Source: Alphaproteobacteria bacterium (GTDB lineage Bacteria > Pseudomonadota > Alphaproteobacteria > Caulobacterales > Parvularculaceae). Taken from it: a DNA stretch of 8,603 nucleotides. The stretch spans positions 1 through 8,603 of the forward strand of contig JAUIEG010000089.1 in NCBI GenBank assembly GCA_030428745.1, read 5' to 3'. A program made the translations under genes and the position numbers. Positions 1 through 6,991 of the stretch are shown here, in pieces. Numbering within the stretch: the first letter of the stretch is position 1; each line of letters opens with the position of its first letter. The notes under the pieces are model-generated. The model had not been told where the DNA came from. It saw nothing but the letters and a program-made list of their open reading frames with translations, and made no database searches.

Positions 1-981
1 TTTGACGAAAACCGACTGATCGCTGGTGAACTCGTAATGGATGGTGGCGGGCCAGGTCTTTGATTCTTCTTCAATGGTCTGGCGCGCTTCTTCAATCGTC
101 TCGACGATGTTGAAGCCGGAGCGCTTTGAAATTTCCACGCCGATGGCCAGGTCGCCGTTGAAAATGGCGTAGCCGTCGCGGTCCTTGAAAGTGCGCCGAA
201 CGGAAGCGATGTCGCCAATAGTCACGACATTGTCGCCGTTAACGCGCACTGGCGTCGCGGCGAGGTCGGCGGCGTTGCGCACCAGCCCGGGGGCTTTTAC
301 CGTGAAACGGCCATCGCCAAGATCGACGGATCCGGCGGTGACGAGCTGGTTGTTGGCCGTGACCGCGTTGATGACTTCAAGTTCTGTGAGGCCGTAGGAT
401 TCCAGCGTTTCAGGATCGACGATGATTTCAAGCAGTTCTTCTCGCGATCCCGTCAGGCGCGCTTCCAGCACGCCGGAAAGGCTTTCAAGTTTGTCCTCAA
501 GACGTTGCGCGACCTGCAACAACGCACGCTCCGGCGCATCGCCGTAAATAATCGTCGTCAGAATCGGGAACTGTGTCTGGGCGTTGAACTCCTGAACGAT
601 GGGCTCTTCAGCTTCGGCGGGAAACTCGGATTTCGCGCGGTCCATCGCCTCGCGCACGTCCAGCACAGCCTGATCGATATCCACGGTCGTCTGAAATTCA
701 AGAATGAATTGCGCGGCGCTGTCATAGGCGAAGGCGTCAATCTGTTTGAGCCCTTCGACATTTTGAAGTTCGAGCTCTGCGGGCCGCACGAGAAGGCGTT
801 CGCCATCTTCCGGCGAAATGCCCGGTAGCGGAATGGTGACGCCGACAAACGGCGCGGGAACATCAGGGTCGGCTTCGCGCGGGATGGTGCGATAGGCAAG
901 CAGGCCAAAAAACACCATAACGACGAGCGCCGTCATGACGACGCGCGTGCGCGAAAAGGCAGCGTCGATGAGGCCGGTCAT
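1..981 (-). CDS. RND-family efflux transporter permease, N-terminal part (cut by window edge)
   Basis: This is an inner-membrane proton-driven efflux pump subunit that would work with the adaptor encoded just upstream. The frame is open for 327 codons from the ATG at 979-981 to base 1, so the C-terminal two thirds lie outside the window. Seen: a short cytoplasmic start, a first membrane helix at about residues 13-30, then the stretch YRTIPREADPDV and LPGISPEDGERLLVRPAE, which match the start of the periplasmic porter domain in AcrB/MexB/CzcA-type pumps (family pattern: P.E..PDV, PG.SPEDVE..V..P.E). The segment up to residue 327 is periplasmic in character. The start codon overlaps the stop of the adaptor gene in ATGA, which indicates translational coupling. 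The family call is firm; substrate cannot be told. The RND proton-relay residues lie beyond the edge. Confidence 0.93.
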   Translation of the reverse strand, partial: MTGLIDAAFSRTRVVMTALVVMVFFGLLAYRTIPREADPDVPAPFVGVTIPLPGISPEDGERLLVRPAELELQNVEGLKQIDAFAYDSAAQFILEFQTTVDIDQAVLDVREAMDRAKSEFPAEAEEPIVQEFNAQTQFPILTTIIYGDAPERALLQVAQRLEDKLESLSGVLEARLTGSREELLEIIVDPETLESYGLTELEVINAVTANNQLVTAGSVDLGDGRFTVKAPGLVRNAADLAATPVRVNGDNVVTIGDIASVRRTFKDRDGYAIFNGDLAIGVEISKRSGFNIVETIEEARQTIEEESKTWPATIHYEFTSDQSVFVK

Positions 982-2051
982 GCGTCCGCCTCGTCTGCTG
1001 TCACGGCGTCAACCTTTTGCCCGACCGTGACATATTCCTGGCCGGTGACAATCAGACGGATATCACCGTCCACGCCCGCGACCCAAAAACCTGACGGCGT
1101 TTCGCCGATGGGCCGTACAGGGGTGAAAACGACAGTATTATCCTTGTCCAGGCTGCGCAGGCCAATCTCACCTTCATCATTGAGGACGAGGGCGGCGCGA
1201 GGCACACGATGCGCACTCATCTCTCTTGCGAAGATCGTGAATTCCGCTGTGACGCCGTCGCGAAGCGCGCCGTCTTCATTGGGCACTTCGAGCTCGATGT
1301 CGAAAGTCCGGGTCGCAGGGTCGGCGCTCGACGCAACAAAACGGACAATGCCTTCGACGGTTTCGCCAGTGGCGAGACGGGCGCGGCCTTTGTCGCCCTG
1401 ATGCACCTTGGCGACGTCGCGTTCGGAGACGGCGCCGACAACAAGAAACGGCGAGCGCTTGATAATTGTGGCGCAGGGATCGCCAACATTTAAAAACGCG
1501 CCGAGTTCTGCGTGGCGTTCGTCATAGACGCCGTCAAAGGGCGCTTTGATATCGGTTTTGGCGAGTTCGAGGCGCGCGCGCTCAAGCGCGGCGGCAGCCT
1601 GGTCCCGCGCGGCTTTCATACTGGCGACGGCGGTTTCAGAACGGTACCCGCTTTCGCTCAGCTTCGTCGCGGCTTTGTAATCGAGATCCGCCTTGGCGTA
1701 TCCGGCCCGCGCTTCAGTCAGTTGGGCCTTGCGTGCATCCACATTAAGCCGGCACAAAATATCGCCTTCGGAAACCTGTGCGCCAAGCGCTGCGGGTGTT
1801 TCCGCGACAATGCCGCTGGTCTCAGCACGGAGAATGACCTTGCGCTCAGCTTTGGTGCGCCCGCGCACGACGATCTCATCACGCCACTCGGCCGGAGAAA
1901 TCGTGTCCACCACGACCGTGAACGTATCGGCTGCCGCCGCCTCGGGCGCAGCGTCGCTTGCGCCGCCGCCAAAGAGACCGCGGGCCAGAAAATACAAGAC
2001 AATCAGGGCGACGAAAATGCCGGCAAGCTTGACGGACTGGGACACATTCAT
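978..2051 (-). CDS. RND efflux periplasmic adaptor (HlyD/membrane fusion protein)
   Basis: This 357-residue protein is the adaptor that links an RND pump to an outer-membrane channel. Seen: one N-terminal membrane helix at about residues 9-24 followed by an Ala-rich linker, with no lipobox cysteine, so it is membrane-anchored rather than a lipoprotein. Two half-lipoyl segments flank a helical hairpin: residues about 71-105 (VILRAETSGIVAE..) and 168-197 (IKAPFDGVYDERHAELGAFL..), with the Ala/Glu/Lys-rich hairpin between. Beta-barrel and membrane-proximal segments follow at about 200-345. The length is normal for the family. It is the first gene of a two-gene operon with the pump; the genes overlap by 4 bp. 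The region upstream has a palindrome that may be an operator (2131-2142). The start is the first ATG with a plausible membrane anchor; a purine stretch GAGAG lies about 10 bases before it. Substrate is unknown. Confidence 0.93.
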   Translation of the reverse strand: MNVSQSVKLAGIFVALIVLYFLARGLFGGGASDAAPEAAAADTFTVVVDTISPAEWRDEIVVRGRTKAERKVILRAETSGIVAETPAALGAQVSEGDILCRLNVDARKAQLTEARAGYAKADLDYKAATKLSESGYRSETAVASMKAARDQAAAALERARLELAKTDIKAPFDGVYDERHAELGAFLNVGDPCATIIKRSPFLVVGAVSERDVAKVHQGDKGRARLATGETVEGIVRFVASSADPATRTFDIELEVPNEDGALRDGVTAEFTIFAREMSAHRVPRAALVLNDEGEIGLRSLDKDNTVVFTPVRPIGETPSGFWVAGVDGDIRLIVTGQEYVTVGQKVDAVTADEADA

Positions 2052-2130
2052 AAGGCCGGCTCTCGGGGTATATGGATAACAGGGAGTTAAGACCTATTCT
2101 GTGAATAAATCCTTCATGGTTCACTATACT

Positions 2131-2142
2131 GGTAAGTTTACC
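2131..2142. promoter_or_regulatory. Palindrome upstream of the efflux operon, candidate repressor site
   Basis: GGTAAGTTTACC is an inverted repeat with 5-base arms and a 2-base centre, about 80-90 bp upstream of the adaptor start. On the minus strand TATAGT follows 3 bases further on (2123-2128), and TTGAAG lies upstream at 2147-2152. That spacing (about 20 bases) is longer than ideal for a sigma-70 promoter, so the promoter reading is weak. RND operons are often controlled by TetR/AcrR-family repressors binding such sites; no regulator gene is in the window. Confidence 0.35.
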
Positions 2143-2221
2143 GTCCGGCTTCAAGCGCGCAGAACGGCGGGGAACTGCTTTTTATGCAGCTGCGGTTGCC
2201 GGGTTAGCCTGTTCCAGCCGG

Positions 2222-3055
2222 TCAGTAATACTGGTTGGGCATAAAGGCGGCGGGGGCCTTGTTCAGGACCGTGCCGAGAATGTTGGTCTTGCCGAGGATC
2301 CGCTTGGCTTCCTTGAGGTCGTCGGCCCGTGTGTCGCCGCTGGCCGCGACCAGAAGAGCGCAATCGACCTTGGGCAGGAAAGCGATCGTGTCGTCGCAGC
2401 CGAGAAGCGGAGACATATCGAAAATGACCACGCGGGAGTTGAAATCATGGACTGCCGTATTGATCAGTTCGTCAGCGCGCGATGAGGTCAGGTGTTCCGC
2501 CCCGCGCCGCGTCACACGCTCGTTGGCCAGCAGCACCACGTCGGACAGGCCGGGGCGCACCGCCACGTCGCGTACCGTGCATTTGCCTTCAAAGAAGTCC
2601 AGGGACGATGGCGCATCGGTGACGCCGAGATAGCGTGCGACGCTCGGCCGATAGAAATCGAGGTCGACAAGCGTCGCCCGCGACCCCGCTTTTGAGCTGA
2701 TCGCGATGGCGAGATTGATAGCCGTGACGGTTTTGCCTGCGCCGGAGCCTGGCGACACGACGGCGATGGTTTTCCACCCTTCGGCGTCCATTCTTTGCAG
2801 CACTCTCGTGCGCAGAACGCGATAGGCGTTCAGCACCGGGTCCTGTTCATTGGCGATGATCCGGTTGCGGGCGAAGTTGTCGAAGTTGCACTGAACGGAC
2901 GGCAGATTGAGCGGGTCGCCATGTTCGGCTGGCGCGGAGCGAACGCTCGGCGGCGCTTCCGACGGCTGCGGCCTTGGCGCAGCAGCGACATCGCCTTGCG
3001 TAACTGTTTCCCGTGTTTGCCGCGCCCGGGTGACTGCGTTGCGAATTCGGTCCAT
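2222..3055 (-). CDS. Tyrosine-autokinase-like P-loop ATPase of the EPS locus (Wzc/CpsD C-terminal type)
   Basis: This 277-residue cytoplasmic ATPase belongs to the BY-kinase/MinD-like group that pairs with Wzz-type co-polymerases to control polysaccharide chain length and export. Seen: a Pro/Ala-rich, probably disordered region at about 20-50; the BY-kinase-like helix QDPVLNAYRVLRTRV at 71-85; a Walker A motif SPGSGAGKT at 101-109; Walker A' LVDLDFYRP at 129-137; and Walker B VVIFDMSPLLGCDD at 209-222. The protein ends in NQYY: two adjacent tyrosines, in place of the longer tyrosine cluster usual in Wzc. It resembles the XrtA/PEP-CTERM-associated tyrosine autokinases. The start has AAGG about 8 bases upstream. 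It follows the Wzz-like gene by 35 bp, so the two are almost certainly cotranscribed. Kinase activity is inferred; ATPase membership is firm. Confidence 0.88.
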   Translation of the reverse strand: MDRIRNAVTRARQTRETVTQGDVAAAPRPQPSEAPPSVRSAPAEHGDPLNLPSVQCNFDNFARNRIIANEQDPVLNAYRVLRTRVLQRMDAEGWKTIAVVSPGSGAGKTVTAINLAIAISSKAGSRATLVDLDFYRPSVARYLGVTDAPSSLDFFEGKCTVRDVAVRPGLSDVVLLANERVTRRGAEHLTSSRADELINTAVHDFNSRVVIFDMSPLLGCDDTIAFLPKVDCALLVAASGDTRADDLKEAKRILGKTNILGTVLNKAPAAFMPNQYY

Positions 3056-3090
3056 GGGATCGCCTTACCTTGAATCTTTTTTCATCGGGT

Positions 3091-4746
3091 TCACAGCGCC
3101 AGTTCCGGCGTCGGCTCGGGCCCTGGCCGTCGTTTGGCCTTGCGTCGTCCGCGTCCCCAATTCGGCGGTTTGAAGGATGGGAAGCGGCCCTTCTTATCGG
3201 CCTCGCTGTAAATAAAAGGAATGACGGCGATCGGCTGGGCGCCCATGATCGAGGACAGATGACCGCGGCCGCGAATGCGCGCCTGCAGCAATTCCAGTCC
3301 CAGCGCGATCATCCCCCCCAAACCGAAGGCCCCGAACAGCGCCAGGACAATCAGCTTCGGCCGGTCCGGGCTTGATGGTTTGTCAGGCTGCAGCGCGGGT
3401 TCGAGAATGGAGAATTTCTCCGCCTGTTGATTTTCTTCAAGATTTTCCGCCAGCTGGGCGCTTCCACGCTTGGTGAGCACTTCCTGATATTCTTGGAACA
3501 AGTTGTCGTAATCACGGGAAAGGGCGGCGATGCCGCGTTCGACTTCCGGCGTGCGAGCGACGCGCTCTTCGAGATTGGCGATTTCCGCCATCAAACTTTC
3601 AGATTGCTTTGTCAGCATGCGAATGCGGTTTTCGATGACGGCGATGCGGCCTTCAATCTGAACGCCGGCGATGTCAGAAGTGCCTTTGCGGGTTTCTTCT
3701 GAAATGCGATCCGAGAGCGTGTTGCGCGCGACTTCGATATCGGCTTCCGCCGCGGCGATTGCCTCTTCGTCCGGGGTTTCAGCGCGCTCCAGCGCTGTAA
3801 GCGCATCTTCTGCTTTACTCAATTCACCGCGCAGGCGGGTAATCTCGGAGCTCGGCGCCATGCGCGCCTTGATCGATGCGATTTCTTCGCGCTTGGCGAC
3901 GACTTCCGGATAGTTGTCGCGGTAGGTGGCGCGCAGGCGGGCAAGTTCGGATTCGAGCCCGGCGAGTTCCGCGGAAAGACTGTTGTCGCCGCTTGCGCCG
4001 CTGATCAGCTGCGTTTCAAGGAAGCGGCGTTCTTCCTCAAGCTGAGTAATCGTCGATTCAGCGTTGCTGAGATTGTTGCGCGCCCGCTCCAGCATGTTGA
4101 GATGCATGTTGAGATGCTCAGGCAGCGCATTTGCATTTTGCGCTTTGTACTCGGAAACCCGCTCTTCCATCTTCGCAACTTCTTCGCGCAGGCGTGTGGA
4201 TTCACGTTCGAAGAACTCCGTTGTGTTCGAGGCGCCGGCGGTTCGGGTGCGAACATCTTCGTCCAGAAAAAGCGTGATGAACTTATTGGCGACCAGATAG
4301 GCCTTGTTGGCGTCATGGTCCGTGTAGGCGACGGTGAATGCGATCGTATTGTCGCGGCCGGCGCTGCGCGCCTGCGCCGAGGTTGTGATCAGATCAACGC
4401 GAAGGCGTTGGCGCATGAGATTAACGCGTTCGCTCTCGGAAAGGCCGAGGGAGCGCGGGAAGAGATTATACTCGTCGGCGACTTCGAGTAAGCGATTGCG
4501 AGTCATGACCCGCTGACGGATCATGGAGATACGCTCTTGCGCATAGGAGTTAATCGTGGACCGGACATATTCCGTCGGGATTTGTTGAGACTCGACAAGG
4601 ATTGTGCCCTGCGCCGTATATTTCGCCGGCAGCAACATCACGGCGACTACGCCAATAGGCGCAAGCGCGATAACCGGCAGTATGAAGGCCAGAAACCGGC
4701 GCTTGAGGATGATCAGAATGTCTTCAAGTGAGAATTCTTCGCCCAT
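3091..4746 (-). CDS. Polysaccharide co-polymerase / chain length determinant (Wzz/GumC family, exosortase-locus type)
   Basis: This 551-residue inner-membrane protein would control polymer length and couple polymerisation to export. Seen: an N-terminal Wzz segment (SLEDILIILKRRF) and first membrane helix at about 19-39; a periplasmic region with heptad-like Glu/Arg/Leu-rich coiled coil at about 175-245 and 260-430; the family's proline-rich segment EPALQPDKPSSPDRPK at 449-464; and a second membrane helix at about 465-487. A cytoplasmic tail of about 60 residues follows, ending in a very basic stretch (530-541). The protein has no kinase domain of its own; the ATPase is the next gene. The length and split organisation fit the PEP-CTERM/XrtA-type chain length determinants. 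A candidate sigma-54 promoter lies about 60 bp before the ATG, and AGGA lies about 9 bases before it. Confidence is high for the family, less for the subtype. Confidence 0.92.
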   Translation of the reverse strand: MGEEFSLEDILIILKRRFLAFILPVIALAPIGVVAVMLLPAKYTAQGTILVESQQIPTEYVRSTINSYAQERISMIRQRVMTRNRLLEVADEYNLFPRSLGLSESERVNLMRQRLRVDLITTSAQARSAGRDNTIAFTVAYTDHDANKAYLVANKFITLFLDEDVRTRTAGASNTTEFFERESTRLREEVAKMEERVSEYKAQNANALPEHLNMHLNMLERARNNLSNAESTITQLEEERRFLETQLISGASGDNSLSAELAGLESELARLRATYRDNYPEVVAKREEIASIKARMAPSSEITRLRGELSKAEDALTALERAETPDEEAIAAAEADIEVARNTLSDRISEETRKGTSDIAGVQIEGRIAVIENRIRMLTKQSESLMAEIANLEERVARTPEVERGIAALSRDYDNLFQEYQEVLTKRGSAQLAENLEENQQAEKFSILEPALQPDKPSSPDRPKLIVLALFGAFGLGGMIALGLELLQARIRGRGHLSSIMGAQPIAVIPFIYSEADKKGRFPSFKPPNWGRGRRKAKRRPGPEPTPELAL

Positions 4747-4805
4747 CTGGGTGATCCTGCTTTCTGTCGGCCGGGTCCGCTCCGGTCCTGATGCGCCCCT
4801 TGATT

Positions 4806-4820
4806 TGCAAATATTGCGCC
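4806..4820 (-). promoter_or_regulatory. Candidate sigma-54 (-24/-12) promoter for the Wzz-ATPase operon
   Basis: On the minus strand the sequence reads GGC-GCAATAT-TTGCA, which keeps the GG-N10-GC spacing essential for sigma-54 and all five bases of the TTGCW -12 box. The base before GG is C instead of the consensus T. A start site about 12 bases beyond the -12 GC would fall near 4795, leaving a leader of about 50 nt before the ATG at 4746. It matches the elements upstream of the exosortase and glycosyltransferase genes. Confidence 0.65.
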
Positions 4821-4888
4821 GATTTCAAGGCGTTCGGCCATACTGAGCGGCGACGCTGGCGATTTTCCCGGGTCAGCCCCGTCTTTCG

Positions 4889-4899
4889 CGTCGCGCCAT
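4889..4899. repeat. 11-bp word shared with the divergent control region
   Basis: CGTCGCGCCAT occurs here and again at 6925-6935, both times in non-coding DNA and both times about 85-100 bp from the predicted start of a sigma-54 transcript (Wzz here, the glycosyltransferase there). Its orientation relative to transcription differs between the two, which is acceptable for an enhancer. A GC-rich word of this length can recur by chance, so the functional reading is tentative. Confidence 0.35.
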
Positions 4900-4949
4900 C
4901 CGGCCAGCGAGCTTAGGCCGACTTTCTGAAGCGGAGCTTAGCAAAGGCG

Positions 4950-4973
4950 AAAAAAGAAAAAACCGAAAAAAAA
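4950..4973. other. Cluster of three A/T tracts in the intergenic gap
   Basis: On the plus strand there are runs of 6, 6 and 8 adenines (4950-4955, 4957-4962, 4966-4973) separated by G and CCG. They lie between the exosortase stop and the Wzz promoter. They could give intrinsic bending upstream of the sigma-54 promoter. Read on the minus strand as T runs, they could instead assist termination of the exosortase transcript. The centres are about 7 and 10 bp apart, so helical phasing is only partial. Confidence 0.4.
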
Positions 4974-4984
4974 CCGTCTCTTGC

Positions 4985-5014
4985 CTGAAAAATGGCGATG
5001 AGGCGACGATCGGC
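4985..5014 (-). terminator. Weak candidate terminator after the exosortase gene
   Basis: Just past the exosortase stop, the minus strand reads GGCCGAT, a 9-base loop, then ATCGCC followed by ATTTTT. This gives a six-pair stem with one bulged C and a T run. It is followed within about 15 bases by further T runs of 8, 6 and 6. It fits with the Wzz operon having its own promoter. The stem is short and imperfect, so read-through is likely. Confidence 0.4.
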
Positions 5015-5017
5015 CCT

Positions 5018-6643
5018 TTAATCGTTCGGATCGAACTCCTGTGTCGCCGTCGCGCTGGCGTCCGGTATATAGGCGTCCAGCTTGGGATCCAGCGTGCGAA
5101 GGAACCCTTGCAGGCGGGCGTCGGCGTCGCTTTCCGGCTCGTCCCGGGCGATCGGCGTCATGATCCGGATCATTGCGCCGTCGGTCCTGCGCAGCCTGAC
5201 CGCGTCCAGGATCAAAAAGGACTTCATCGCGAATTCATTGGCGAGTTTGCGCCCGCGCTGGTCGTACCAGTAATAGACGAGCTGCTTAACGCCGCGGTTT
5301 TCAATGATAATCCGATTAAAGCTGAAGCTTTCGCCCTCATCGAGTTCTATCGACGCATAGTCATGGTCGACGATTTGCCAGCCGCCGCCCGGAATGCATT
5401 GACGCGGCGAGTGCCAACTATGGCCATGGCGCTGCATATTCAGATAAGCGATATACAGGTTGAAAGCTTCGTCTTCCGGGCTTTGCAGATTGGTGATGAT
5501 GTAGTCGTCTGCGCCCAGCACGTTGAGCGTGTCTGCGTCGACCTCCTGAACATAGCTCTTCCAGCCGTCGAGTTCGTAGGGAAGGCCGGCAAGGTCAGAA
5601 CGTTCCGGCACCCGCAAAATATTTGACGTGGCGAAATGCACATAAGCGCCGGCGATTACGAGCATCACAAGCGCGATAAGCCCGTGGAGCGTGTACCGCT
5701 TCTGGGTCCATTGGCTTCCGTCCGGTCGCGCCTGGATTTCCGGCAGGCCGAGAAGATCGCTGACGGACTTACGGCCCGAAAGCCGGGAGAGGATTGAAAT
5801 CAGGGCGAAAAGCAGCGCAAGGCAGAGAATGAAGACCACCCAGCCTTCAAACATGTGGATGAAGCCTTCGGCGTGTTCCGGGCCAAAACGCTGGACCAGA
5901 AGGCCGGTGACGGCCACGCGGAAGGAGTTCATGACAATGGTGATCGGGATCGTCGACAGGAACACCACGGCGCGCTGCCACATGGGTGCGTGGAACAGGT
6001 AAGCGGCGAGAAAGCCAAGGCTCAAAAATGGAAACAGATAGCGCAGGCCCGAGCAGGCTTCGGCGACCTGCAGCTTGTAGTCGCCGAGGTCGATGATGTT
6101 GCCGGAAAGGAAGACCGGAATGCCGAGGAGCTCGATCATCCAGACCCCAAGCTGCGAGGACCAGAGCTGGAAATGTTGAGACAGTACGGTGATGACCCAA
6201 TAAGGCGGCGGCACCATAAATAAAAGGAAGCCGATCGGGAGCAGGGTCAGCCAGAAAATCCGCCAGCCGCCGAGCGCGAGCGCCAGCGAGGAGAAAAGAA
6301 GGATCATCGCGAGATGCTGGAAGATCATCAGCGATGTGACGGTCAGTTCTGAAAGCACCAGTATAATGGCGGAGAGAGCGACGCCGGCGAGGCCCAGCGC
6401 GACAGGTTTACCGAGGCTGCCTTTCAGCGCGTCGCGGCGCGACCAGATGATCCATGCGGAAATCACCGGCAGGAAATAGCCGTGGCTCAATTCCTGTTGC
6501 TCGCCCCATCGCATGAACAGGTTTTCAATCCCGCCCCAAAAGGCAAACACCGTCGCCGCAGCGAGGGCGGCGGCCAGATAAATCGGGCGAAGCGTAAAGC
6601 CTGCGCCGGAGGGGGAGGGCTGCGCGTTGCTGTTATCAGACAT
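5018..6643 (-). CDS. Exosortase fused to a C-terminal EpsI domain (XrtA/XrtD-like)
   Basis: This 541-residue inner-membrane cysteine protease/transpeptidase would cleave proteins bearing a C-terminal sorting tail (motif, membrane helix, Arg-rich end) during export. Seen: an N-terminal membrane half (about 20-290) with many hydrophobic helices and the exosortase catalytic triad pattern: Cys197 in VAEACSGLRY, Arg242 in MNSFRVAVTG, His263 in GFIHMFEGW. A further helix lies at about 320-337, then a soluble EpsI-type domain to about 520 with HSPRQCIPGGGW (411-422) and YYWYDQRGR (457-465). The long form with EpsI attached is known in some exosortases, including the VPLPA-CTERM type (XrtD). The neighbouring Wzz, autokinase and PrsT-like genes are typical of XrtA loci, so the subtype is left open. 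The ATG at 6643 has only a poor ribosome site (AGGA about 14 bases before it). No sorting-tail substrate is encoded here. Confidence 0.93.
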   Translation of the reverse strand: MSDNSNAQPSPSGAGFTLRPIYLAAALAAATVFAFWGGIENLFMRWGEQQELSHGYFLPVISAWIIWSRRDALKGSLGKPVALGLAGVALSAIILVLSELTVTSLMIFQHLAMILLFSSLALALGGWRIFWLTLLPIGFLLFMVPPPYWVITVLSQHFQLWSSQLGVWMIELLGIPVFLSGNIIDLGDYKLQVAEACSGLRYLFPFLSLGFLAAYLFHAPMWQRAVVFLSTIPITIVMNSFRVAVTGLLVQRFGPEHAEGFIHMFEGWVVFILCLALLFALISILSRLSGRKSVSDLLGLPEIQARPDGSQWTQKRYTLHGLIALVMLVIAGAYVHFATSNILRVPERSDLAGLPYELDGWKSYVQEVDADTLNVLGADDYIITNLQSPEDEAFNLYIAYLNMQRHGHSWHSPRQCIPGGGWQIVDHDYASIELDEGESFSFNRIIIENRGVKQLVYYWYDQRGRKLANEFAMKSFLILDAVRLRRTDGAMIRIMTPIARDEPESDADARLQGFLRTLDPKLDAYIPDASATATQEFDPND

Positions 6644-6744
6644 GAGGGTTGAGTGTTTCCTGCATTTTCTGGGCGGGACAGCCCCTGTGACTGGCCCTGT
6701 CGTGGTCGCTGCGTTCTCGAGCGCGCTGTTAAGGACGGGATTTC

Positions 6745-6759
6745 AGCAAGATTGGCGCC
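6745..6759 (-). promoter_or_regulatory. Candidate sigma-54 (-24/-12) promoter for the exosortase gene
   Basis: On the minus strand the sequence reads GGC-GCCAATC-TTGCT, with exact GG-N10-GC spacing and a perfect TTGCW -12 box; C replaces T before the GG. The predicted start is near 6734, giving a leader of about 90 nt before the ATG at 6643. The element is in the divergent gap, oriented towards the exosortase. It shares GGCGC at the -24 side with the Wzz promoter. Confidence 0.65.
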
Positions 6760-6841
6760 GGGATCATTTGTGACCTCTACCCGCAAAGTAAAGGCCCGCC
6801 CACCCGATATCACGCCGGTTTGTTAATCTTGTTGGTCCGGT

Positions 6842-6872
6842 CTTAAGCATGTTGGGGCGAGAAAACATTAAG
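6842..6872. repeat. Imperfect inverted repeat, candidate activator site
   Basis: CTTA-(AGC)-ATGTT at 6842-6853 is mirrored by AACAT-TAAG at 6864-6872, with a 10-base spacer and a 3-base insertion in the left arm. Its centre is about 160 bp from the predicted plus start and about 120 bp from the predicted minus start, distances usual for sigma-54 activator sites. The function is inferred from position only. Confidence 0.35.
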
Positions 6873-6924
6873 TATAACAATCTTTTAAAGGGACTCTCCC
6901 CGATTGGGGCGGGGGCGGCGCCAT

Positions 6925-6935
6925 CGTCGCGCCAT
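6925..6935. repeat. Second copy of the 11-bp intergenic word
   Basis: CGTCGCGCCAT here is identical to 4889-4899. It abuts and partly overlaps the palindrome at 6932-6946. The two copies lie in the only two long EPS intergenic regions of the window. Confidence 0.35.
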
Positions 6936-6946
6936 GATTTTCATGG
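6932..6946. repeat. Perfect 6+3+6 palindrome, candidate activator site
   Basis: CCATGATTTTCATGG is a perfect inverted repeat with 6-base arms around TTT, as expected for a dimeric helix-turn-helix protein. It lies about 80 bp upstream of the predicted glycosyltransferase start and about 205 bp upstream of the predicted exosortase start. It overlaps the end of the 11-bp word at 6925-6935. Confidence 0.4.
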
Positions 6947-6991
6947 GGTTGTGGGGTAAAAAAACTCTAAAAGACACGCAAGAGCTGAATC

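Noticed and set aside
1512..2090. 192-codon open frame on the plus strand
   Set aside because: It lies opposite the adaptor gene, whose motifs and operon overlap are clear; the plus-strand product shows no recognisable features.
2161..2221. Terminator after the autokinase-like gene
   Set aside because: Only 4-5 base inverted arms are visible and there is no T run on the minus strand after them.
6487..6813. 108-codon minus-strand open frame overlapping the exosortase start
   Set aside because: It is out of frame with the exosortase, which has clear membrane and catalytic features from its own ATG.
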